DNA of 48,879 nt from Chloroflexaceae bacterium (lineage in GTDB: Bacteria; Chloroflexota; Chloroflexia; Chloroflexales; Chloroflexaceae). Both the position numbers and the translations under genes were made by a program. The notes beneath the pieces were generated by a model, which was not told where the DNA came from, ran no database searches, and worked only from the letters and a program-made list of their open reading frames with translations. Positions 43,405-48,879 of the stretch are shown in pieces. The stretch lies in the NCBI GenBank assembly GCA_012031225.1, contig JAAUTZ010000017.1:1-48879 (forward strand), in the 5' to 3' direction. Position 1 is the stretch's first letter. Each line of letters starts with the position of its first letter.

Positions 43405-44811
43405 TTAGCGGGCGACTTCAGCGGCAAACACGTCCGCCCAAACCGACTCGCCCTCGTTCAGGTTGGCAACATCGGTGAAGCCAAGTTTACGGAGCAGGCT
43501 GGCTGCCACCTGCGAGCGGTAGCCACTGGCGCAGTTGGTCACGATCAGGCGATCTGTGGGCAGCTGGTCGAGGTGGCGGGGCAGGTAGCCAAGCGGGATG
43601 TTGGTTGCGCTGGGGATATGCCCCTGTGCAAATTCGGTCCCGCCGCGCACGTCGAGTACCATCAAGCCATTCGCCTGCATGCGCTCGGCCAGTTCTTGCG
43701 CCGTGAAGGTCGGCAGGTTCACCGTATCACCGTTGACTACCTCCGGCAGGAAGTAGCCGGGCACATTGTCAATGCCGATAGCCCGCAGCGCAATCAAGAT
43801 CAGCTCTACCGCTTCGGCATCCGGCGTGATGAAATACATCGGCTGCTTGTAATCTACAAACCAGCCGACATAGGTGCTGAACATCGTGTTGCCCATCGGC
43901 ACACTCAGCGTACCCGCAATGTGGGCCTCCACATAGTCTTCGCGGCTCCGCATATCTACCACCAGCAAGCCATCGGCAAGCGCGGCATCGAGGGCATCCC
44001 GATCCAGCTGCTGGGGCACAACCAGATCACGCACCAGCGGCGAACCAACCTTGTTGACGTGCTTCATCTGCGCGAAGTAACGCGGCGGCTCTGGCTGATC
44101 GGCGAGCAACCACTTGACGAATGACTCTTCATCGTTGAACTGGAACGCCGGATTGAACAGCTTCTCGTAGCCCAGTGTAGTCGAAGGAATTGCACCGAGA
44201 GCCTTGCCACACGCGCTGCCTGCGCCGTGCGCGGGCCAGATTTGCAGGTAGTCGGGCAGTTGCTTGAAGCGTTCGACAGTCTGATATTGGGTGCGTGCGC
44301 CCGGCTCTTTCGTGCCCACAAAGCCCGCCGCTTCTTCCAGCAAATCGGGGCGGCCAACGTCGCCCACAAACAGGAAGTCGCCCGTGAAGACCCCCATTGG
44401 CTTGTCTGCGGCGGCGGTGTCAGTCAAGCCAAAGGCGACGTGCTCCAGCGTATGGCCGGGCGTTGCCAGCACTTCGATGCGGATATTGCCGACCATAAAG
44501 GCATCGCCATCACGGACGAGAATCACCTGCGGATCATTGGCAAAGCCGTACTTCCAATCGGCATCGCCCATATCGCTAAGATACATCGTTGCGCCAGTGG
44601 CTGCTGCCACATCGCGGATGCCGCTCACAAAATCGGCGTGGATGTGGGTCTCAGTAACGTGCGTAATCCGCAAGCCCTCTTTCTCAGCCATCGCCAAATA
44701 CGGCTGAATATCGCGCATGGGGTCTACAATCAACGCCTCACCCGTTGCTGCACAACCGACGAGATACGATGCCTGAGCGAGCGTATTGTCATAGAAATAC
44801 CGGAAGATCAT
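43405..44811 (-). CDS. CstB-like persulfide dioxygenase with two rhodanese domains
   Basis: This 468-residue protein has an N-terminal metallo-beta-lactamase persulfide-dioxygenase domain (IVDPMRDIQPYLAMAEKEG, then THIHADF with His56/His58/Asp60, TPGHTLEHVAF and GDFLFVGDVGRPDLL). A first rhodanese domain follows (VDMRSREDYVEAHIAGTLSVPMG) with no catalytic Cys. The second rhodanese domain (LDVRGGTEFAQGHIPSATNIPLG) has Cys427 in VTNCASGYRS. This is the architecture of CstB, which turns low-molecular-weight persulfides and sulfite into thiosulfate or sulfite. AAGGAG precedes ATG 44811. It lies next to a TSUP exporter and an SQR remnant and opposite a LysR gene, a sulfide oxidation/detoxification context. 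Confidence 0.92.
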   Translation of the reverse strand: MIFRYFYDNTLAQASYLVGCAATGEALIVDPMRDIQPYLAMAEKEGLRITHVTETHIHADFVSGIRDVAAATGATMYLSDMGDADWKYGFANDPQVILVRDGDAFMVGNIRIEVLATPGHTLEHVAFGLTDTAAADKPMGVFTGDFLFVGDVGRPDLLEEAAGFVGTKEPGARTQYQTVERFKQLPDYLQIWPAHGAGSACGKALGAIPSTTLGYEKLFNPAFQFNDEESFVKWLLADQPEPPRYFAQMKHVNKVGSPLVRDLVVPQQLDRDALDAALADGLLVVDMRSREDYVEAHIAGTLSVPMGNTMFSTYVGWFVDYKQPMYFITPDAEAVELILIALRAIGIDNVPGYFLPEVVNGDTVNLPTFTAQELAERMQANGLMVLDVRGGTEFAQGHIPSATNIPLGYLPRHLDQLPTDRLIVTNCASGYRSQVAASLLRKLGFTDVANLNEGESVWADVFAAEVAR

Positions 44812-44881
44812 ACACCTTACTCCTTTTATCACACTCTTGCGCCATTGACAACTGTCAGGCGTTCCTTCGCGCTGACCAGCG

Positions 44882-44897
44882 TAGTGCTCGCACACTA
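44882..44897. promoter_or_regulatory. Inverted repeat, candidate LysR operator
   Basis: TAGTG-CTCGCA-CACTA is a perfect 5-6-5 inverted repeat between the divergent CstB-like and LysR genes, about 70 bases from the former's ATG and 36 bases from the LysR -35. The half-site spacing is close to, not identical to, the T-N11-A LysR consensus. Confidence 0.45.
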
Positions 44898-44932
44898 TCG
44901 CTGCGGCTAGTATGAGTATAGCGGATTACCAT

Positions 44933-44962
44933 TTGCATGAAAACCCCCCAATCTCTTATAAT
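44933..44962 (+). promoter_or_regulatory. Sigma-70-type promoter for the LysR gene
   Basis: TTGCAT (44933-44938), 18-base spacer, TATAAT (44957-44962). Transcription near 44969 supports the ATG at 44997 and argues against the in-frame ATG at 44937. Confidence 0.6.
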
Positions 44963-44996
44963 AATCATAAGTTCTTTCTTATACGAGCACCGTCCA

Positions 44997-45914
44997 ATGT
45001 TGGATCTCTACAAGCTATCAATCTTCCTACAGGTTGCCGAGCAGGGCAGCTTCAGCCGGGCTGCCGAACACCTGTATATGACCCAATCCGGTGTCAGCCA
45101 ACACATTCAGGAGTTGGAAGCTGGTTTGGGGGTACGCCTGTTCTTGCGCGAGCGGCGCGGTGTCACCCCGACGGCGAGCGGACACCTGCTGCTTGATTAC
45201 GCCACCACGATCCTGAGCCTTGCCAGCGAAGCCGAAGCCGTCGTTGCCGACCTTGCCCACAGCGATCAGATCCACCTCAACATTGGAGCCACGCCCGGCG
45301 TGAGTGCCTACCTGCTCCCCGAATGGCTGGATCAATTCCAGCGGAGCTACCCCGATCTGAGCATCTCCGTGCAGACCGCAACCACTGAGCATGTTGCCCA
45401 CGAACTGATCCGCGATCAGCTCAATCTTGGCTTTATGGAAGGTGAACTTGATGAGTCGCGCTACGCTGGGCTAGAATATGTTAATTTGCAGGATGTGGAG
45501 CAGGTAATCGTTGTGGGTCACACGCATACGTGGTGGGATCACAAGTCGGTCAAGATGGCTGATCTGCACGAGCAGGCACTGGTAATACGGCAGGCCCATA
45601 GCCAGACGCGCGAGTGGCTCGATCAGATCTTTCAGCAGCACGGCATCCAGCCGCGCATTGTCGCAGAACTGGACAACCTTGAGTCAATCAAGCGTATGGT
45701 GCTTAACGGGCGGTGCTTTGCGATCATGCCGGAATATGCCGTGCGCCACGAGCAAGAGCTAGGGCTGATGCACGTCATCCCCGTGCGGGACCACACCATG
45801 CAGCGCACGCTGAAGCTGGCGTGGAAGCGCAGCACCTCGCGTTCGCCGGTGGTACGGGCATTCCTCCGCATCGTGCAGAAGCAGTTCCCGCCGATGCAAC
45901 TGCCAACCTATTAG
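44997..45914 (+). CDS. LysR-family transcriptional regulator
   Basis: This 305-residue protein has an N-terminal winged helix-turn-helix: MLDLYKLSIFLQVAEQGSFSRAAEHLYMTQSGVSQHIQELEAGLGVRLFLRERRGVTPTASG in continuous family order (quoted only as landmarks: AEQGSFSRAAEHL, TQSGVSQHI, LFLRERRG). A periplasmic-binding-like effector domain follows (LNIGATPGVSAYLLPEWL, LNLGFMEGELDESRY, LEYVNLQDVEQVIVVGHTH). The effector domain resembles CbbR/CysB-type regulators of carbon or sulfur metabolism; the inducer is unknown. It is divergent from the CstB-like gene, with an inverted repeat between, and probably controls that operon and itself. Confidence 0.9.
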   Translation: MLDLYKLSIFLQVAEQGSFSRAAEHLYMTQSGVSQHIQELEAGLGVRLFLRERRGVTPTASGHLLLDYATTILSLASEAEAVVADLAHSDQIHLNIGATPGVSAYLLPEWLDQFQRSYPDLSISVQTATTEHVAHELIRDQLNLGFMEGELDESRYAGLEYVNLQDVEQVIVVGHTHTWWDHKSVKMADLHEQALVIRQAHSQTREWLDQIFQQHGIQPRIVAELDNLESIKRMVLNGRCFAIMPEYAVRHEQELGLMHVIPVRDHTMQRTLKLAWKRSTSRSPVVRAFLRIVQKQFPPMQLPTY

Positions 45915-45937
45915 GCGCATTGCCCGCCTAGCACCTA

Positions 45938-45946
45938 TGCTATAAT
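45938..45946 (+). promoter_or_regulatory. Extended -10 promoter for the 46000 gene
   Basis: TGCTATAAT with a weak ATTGCC -35 (45919-45924, 16-base spacer). Start near 45953, about 47 bases before GTG 46000. Confidence 0.6.
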
Positions 45947-45999
45947 ACCTGTGCGTTTCCGAGTCGGTATTTCACAATGAATGCAAGAGGAGCAAAGCT

Positions 46000-46488
46000 G
46001 TGACCACACGCGCTGACTACTCGCCCGAAGAATGGAATGTACTCGGTATGGCTGCCCTAATGATCGCTATGCCCGTGATTACGGTTGCCGAAATTGATAC
46101 GGTGCAGATCACTCAAGAGGTGGCGGCAATGGTGCAGAAGATTGGTGAAAGTATCGAAGGTGGCTCTGACAATGAGCTAATTAACGATCTGATGATGCAG
46201 ATGCGCGAACGCCTCGATAGCGGCGAACGCCTCTCCGTCAAGGTAGACATCAGTGATCCGGTCGCCCTGAAGATGGATGTGTTGGATATTCTGACGCAGG
46301 CTGCAACGCTGCTCGACAATAAAACGAGTGCTGAAGAAGCAACCGGCTTCAAGCAGTGGATCATGTCCATTGCCCAGCAGGTCGCCGAAGCGGTGCGCGA
46401 GGGCGAAATGCTCGAAGGGACAGTCAATATCAGCCCCGATGAAGCAGCGGTGATGGCGGAGATGCGTGACGTTCTGAAGCTCAGCTAG
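46000..46488 (+). CDS. Acidic helical protein of unknown function
   Basis: A 162-residue protein starting at GTG 46000 with AGAGGAG 8 bases upstream. Acidic, no signal peptide, mainly helical. The N-terminus ADYSPEEWNVLGMAALMIAMPVITVAEID may be a helix pair packing a hydrophobic face. Later segments (DNELINDLMMQMRERLDSG, ALKMDVLDILTQAATLLDNKTSAEEATGFKQWIMSIAQQVAEAVREGEMLEG) are amphipathic. The KTSAEEATGFKQWIMSIAQQVAEA block resembles uncharacterised bacterial proteins whose last helix ends SPxE. No function assigned. It has its own promoter and a strong terminator, so it is monocistronic. Confidence 0.82.
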   Translation: MTTRADYSPEEWNVLGMAALMIAMPVITVAEIDTVQITQEVAAMVQKIGESIEGGSDNELINDLMMQMRERLDSGERLSVKVDISDPVALKMDVLDILTQAATLLDNKTSAEEATGFKQWIMSIAQQVAEAVREGEMLEGTVNISPDEAAVMAEMRDVLKLS

Positions 46489-46521
46489 CATCCAGCTAGT
46501 GGTACACACACGGATACTGTG

Positions 46522-46552
46522 CAGGCTCTCCCACATTGGGCGAGCCTGTTTT
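46522..46552 (+). terminator. Rho-independent terminator
   Basis: CAGGCTC (46522-46528) pairs with GAGCCTG (46542-46548), with CCC/GGG inside and TTTT right after. It terminates the 46000 gene. The clearest intrinsic terminator in the window. Confidence 0.85.
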
Positions 46553-46611
46553 CGTGTATACTTGCGGGCGTGTTCTGAATCGGATGCGAAGCCAACAACA
46601 GGAGGTGGGTT

Positions 46612-47610
46612 GTGAATAGGTGTACAATGCGGATGGGATTGTTGCTGATCGTCGTGACGCTGCTCAGTGGGCTACTGGGCAGCACTGGCGTGTTTGCCCA
46701 GAGCGGCGCACAGGTGACGGGCACGCTCACCTACCTGCCGCGCATTGCCCTGCCCGATGATGCGGTGGTGAATGTGCAGCTACAGGAAGTGTCGCGGGCG
46801 GATGCCCCTGCGACGGTGCTTGCCGAGCAAGAATTTGTGACTGGGGGGGCACAAGTGCCGCTGCCGTTTGCCCTCGATTATGACCCCGCCGGGATTGCGG
46901 AGCAGCTGACCTATGTGGTGCGGGCGACGATCCGGGCCAACGATGGGCAGCTGCTCTGGACCACCGACACGTTCACCCCAGTCATTACGCAAGGCAACCC
47001 GACAAGCGAGATCGAGATTGTGCTGGTGCAGGCCGTGTCCGCCGAGGTGCCCGACATCGCCGATGAGTTCCCCGTCGCCGCGCTCAATGGCAGCCTCACC
47101 TACCTTCAGTTCATTGCGCTACCAGATGACGCGGTGGTGTTTGTGCAGCTGGAGCAAGTGCCCCTGAATGATGAGCCAACACTGGTACTCGGCTCGCAGG
47201 AATTTGCCACTGAAGGAAGCCAAGTGCCGTTCGCCTTCTCGATCAGCTACAACCCTGATCTGATTGACGCACAACGCACCTATGTTGTGCAGGCTGGCAT
47301 CACGGCGGGCGATGGGCAATTGCTGTGGATCACACCAGATGGCGGCTTTCCGGTCTTGACGCAGGGCAATCCGAGCAGCGACTTCGAGATTGTGCTGGTG
47401 CAAGTTGTGCCTGAAACTACCCCTGACCCAACCCCAGAGCCAACCACTGCGCCTGCCTCTGATCCCGCCCCAGAGCCAACGCCTGTGCCCCCAGTCCGCT
47501 TACCTGTTACCAGCACCGGCACGGCCAATGCACCGCTTGTGGCCCTGCTCCTATTCGGGGCGGTGTTAGTGATTGGTGGGCTGGCGTTGCGTCGCACCGC
47601 TTGGGAGTGA
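46612..47610 (+). CDS. Secreted protein with two YbaY-type domains and an LPVTS-TG sorting-like tail
   Basis: This 332-residue protein starts at GTG 46612 (GGAGGTGG upstream). A signal peptide (MGLLLIVVTLLSGLLGSTGVFA) is followed by two tandem ~108-residue copies of the YbaY/YscW domain. Each runs from GTLTYLPRIALPDDAVVNVQL to GNPTSEIEIVLVQ, with the conserved ALPDDAVV, EF(V/A)T, QVP(L/F)xF and YVVxAxI blocks. A Pro/Thr-rich spacer (TPDPTPEPTT...) leads to RLPVTSTGTANAP, a hydrophobic helix (LVALLLFGAVLVIGGLAL) and RRTAWE. This is the layout of a sortase substrate with a non-canonical LPxT(S) site. A sortase gene lies 4.4 kb away. Role unknown; probably wall-linked. Confidence 0.85.
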   Translation: MNRCTMRMGLLLIVVTLLSGLLGSTGVFAQSGAQVTGTLTYLPRIALPDDAVVNVQLQEVSRADAPATVLAEQEFVTGGAQVPLPFALDYDPAGIAEQLTYVVRATIRANDGQLLWTTDTFTPVITQGNPTSEIEIVLVQAVSAEVPDIADEFPVAALNGSLTYLQFIALPDDAVVFVQLEQVPLNDEPTLVLGSQEFATEGSQVPFAFSISYNPDLIDAQRTYVVQAGITAGDGQLLWITPDGGFPVLTQGNPSSDFEIVLVQVVPETTPDPTPEPTTAPASDPAPEPTPVPPVRLPVTSTGTANAPLVALLLFGAVLVIGGLALRRTAWE

Positions 47611-47674
47611 CTAATCCTGAACTGTGCTATCCTAGTGCCAAGTCGTGCGTGGTCAGCGTGAAAGGATAGCACCA

Positions 47675-48003
47675 ATGGGTTCCTGTCCCGATTGTGGCAC
47701 AACCGTGCGGCAACGCAAAACTGGCTTCAATCCCACGGGGACCCAACGGTACGATTGCCCCTCCTGTAGGCGTATTTACACACCGAACCCGGCACCTCAG
47801 GGCTATGGCGGCGCGTTCCGCCAGCGGCCGGTGCAGGTGGACGCTGACGGGTTGGGATTTCGGCAGATGCACGCGCCGCTGGGCGTGAATCACCAGACGG
47901 GGCCAACTGGCTGCCTGCACCTGCCCCCCACCACCCGCCAGCCTGCCCTTCGTATTCTTCATCGTCCTTGTGGGAGGTCTCACAGGCCTCCCTCCGAACT
48001 TGA
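47675..48003 (+). pseudogene. IS1-type InsA-like transposase remnant
   Basis: From ATG 47675 (AAAGGAT upstream) the sequence encodes a zinc ribbon (CPDCGTTVRQRKTGFNPTGTQRYDCPSC) and RRIYTPNPAPQGYG, then a helix-turn-helix-like GLGFRQMHAPLGVNHQT. This is the InsA/zinc-ribbon N-terminal transposase pattern. A frameshift near 47902 moves the rest (ANWLPAPAPHHPPACPS...) to another frame, with a stop at 48001-48003. No DDE domain is present and terminal inverted repeats are not evident. The TTGACA of the next promoter overlaps its stop. The gap 47611-47674 holds nothing else I can recognise. Confidence 0.65.
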
Positions 48004-48029
48004 CATATCGCCCCACGGTATTGTATATT
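48000..48029 (+). promoter_or_regulatory. Sigma-70-type promoter for the beta-helix protein
   Basis: TTGACA (48000-48005), 18-base spacer, TATATT (48024-48029). It predicts a leader of about 125 AT-rich bases before ATG 48162. A GGGAGG/CCTCCC hairpin lies just upstream. Confidence 0.6.
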
Positions 48030-48161
48030 CTTAGTGGGGGAATATCGCATTGCATTACAATCCACAAAATTAATTTATTATAGAAGCATGCGTGTTTCAC
48101 TATCGCCCGTATGCCACAGGTTCGACTCTGGCTACGATAGCTACTCGTGATAGGCATACCA

Positions 48162-48879
48162 ATGTACCAACCGCAACGGGGCCCGTATCTGGTCGTTCTA
48201 TGGATATTGTTGATCCTGAGTCTGGTCGTGGTTCAGGGTGGGCTAGCCCCGCGCCCCGCCTACGCCCAAGTGGGCACGATCTACTACGTAGACAAGGACC
48301 GCCCCGATGATAGCGGCGATGGCTTATCGTGGGCGACGGCCAAACGCAATCTCCAATCGGCCCTTGCCCTTGCAACAGCAGGCGCACAGATCTGGGTGGC
48401 GGATGGCACGTACTACCCCGACGAGGGCACCGGGCAGACCAACAACAACCGCGACGCGACCTTCAGCCTGAAGGATGGCGTGGCGATCTATGGCGGCTTT
48501 GCGGGCACCGAGACGCTGCTCACGGAGCGCGACGTGGCAGCCAATGTCGCCATCCTCAGCGGCGACCTCGACCAGAGCGGCACCGCCACAAACAACGATG
48601 CCTACCACGTCGTCACGAGCGATGGCAACGCCACCACCGCCCTGCTCGATGGCTTCACCATCACCGGTGGCAACGCCAATGGCAGCAACCCGCAAGATCG
48701 CGGCGGGGGTATCTACACGTTTAACAGCAGTCAGGCGCAGTTTGCCGCCTTGACGATCAGCGGCAACGATGCCATCTTCGGCAGCGGGGTGTTCAACGAC
48801 AGCAGCAGCCCCAGCTACACCAACGTGACCATCAGCGGCAACACTGCCTTCGACGACGGCGGCGGGGTGTACAACGACA
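48162..48879 (+). CDS. Beta-helix surface protein (choice-of-anchor Q type), 3' end outside window
   Basis: An open frame from ATG 48162 to the window end with no stop (239 codons). It encodes a signal peptide (LVVLWILLILSLVVVQGGLAPRPAYA) and then YYVDKDRPDDSGDGLSWATAKRNL, the opening of a right-handed parallel beta-helix of the choice-of-anchor Q / pectate-lyase-like type. TFSLKDGVAIYGGFAGTET, YHVVTSDGNATTALLDGFTITGG, then repeats of the form NVTISGNTAFDDGGGVYND begin. Such proteins are large surface polypeptides of unknown ligand. It is likely much longer. No strong ribosome site is visible at the ATG (only GATAGGC 10 bases upstream), so the exact start is moderately sure. Confidence 0.85.
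   Translation, partial: MYQPQRGPYLVVLWILLILSLVVVQGGLAPRPAYAQVGTIYYVDKDRPDDSGDGLSWATAKRNLQSALALATAGAQIWVADGTYYPDEGTGQTNNNRDATFSLKDGVAIYGGFAGTETLLTERDVAANVAILSGDLDQSGTATNNDAYHVVTSDGNATTALLDGFTITGGNANGSNPQDRGGGIYTFNSSQAQFAALTISGNDAIFGSGVFNDSSSPSYTNVTISGNTAFDDGGGVYND

Noticed and set aside
44937-44996. N-terminal extension of the LysR protein
   Set aside because: It overlaps the -10/-35 of its promoter and adds residues before the standard LysR start.
48100-48140. GGTTCGACTC resembling a tRNA T-loop
   Set aside because: The flanking bases do not make a T-stem, and no anticodon or acceptor stem can be built around it.

Overview
The window looks like a chromosomal segment of a Chloroflexota bacterium, probably a filamentous member of class Chloroflexia. 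This is an inference from GC-rich coding DNA, very large secreted proteins ending in a YLPxxxR-type tail, giant zinc-ribbon/ATPase/phosphatase fusions, a phasin and PHA regulator, and family-level resemblance of the unknown genes. I saw no rRNA, tRNA, CRISPR array or intact mobile element. It is mostly housekeeping, envelope and signalling genes in short operons on both strands, with a sulfur-metabolism cluster near the right end.

Layout. 1-5.9 kb: the end of a DUF4230 membrane protein, a frameshifted GAF protein, a translationally coupled pair of M16 peptidase subunits (one catalytic, one not) and an old-yellow-enzyme homologue with its own promoter. 6-17 kb: a huge secreted carboxypeptidase-regulatory-domain protein, a CPBP protease, an MFS exporter, a secreted S8 protease coupled to a PhaR-type PHA regulator, a phasin, two small membrane proteins and a polyprenyl-phosphate glycosyltransferase. 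17-22.8 kb: a 1.4-kresidue signalling protein (zinc ribbon, degenerate cyclase, AAA ATPase, TPR-like region, SpoIIE phosphatase) convergent with a zinc-ribbon/FHA protein and a GNAT acetyltransferase. 22.9-28.2 kb: a DUF4349 lipoprotein, an unknown anchored protein, hisC divergent from a frameshifted class-III aminotransferase, thiol peroxidase and a DUF2892 membrane protein. 28.3-34.4 kb: a CPA2 antiporter with a structured leader, a lipoprotein, a GT-C-like membrane protein and a receiver-GGDEF diguanylate cyclase. 34.6-40.1 kb: a frameshifted DUF11-type surface protein, an SDR enzyme and a metal-chelate-type binding lipoprotein, with two copies of a 14-nt tandem repeat family in the intergenic gaps. 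40.2-48.9 kb: two unknown genes from a strong promoter, a sortase, a TauE/SafE exporter, a CstB-like persulfide dioxygenase/rhodanese and a divergent LysR regulator, an unknown acidic protein, a YbaY-domain wall protein with an LPxT-like tail, an IS1-type transposase remnant and the start of a beta-helix surface protein.

The best systems-level story is the sulfur locus. The dioxygenase-rhodanese, exporter and LysR gene are joined, directly downstream of the exporter, by the decayed C-terminal end of a sulfide:quinone oxidoreductase. This suggests an SQR-PDO-TSUP sulfide oxidation cassette that has lost its SQR. A sortase and a plausible LPxT-like substrate lie within 5 kb of each other. Three otherwise intact genes (GAF, aminotransferase, DUF11 protein) each carry one frameshift. 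At least two of these fit a missing base in a G/C run, so sequence error and real decay must be separated.
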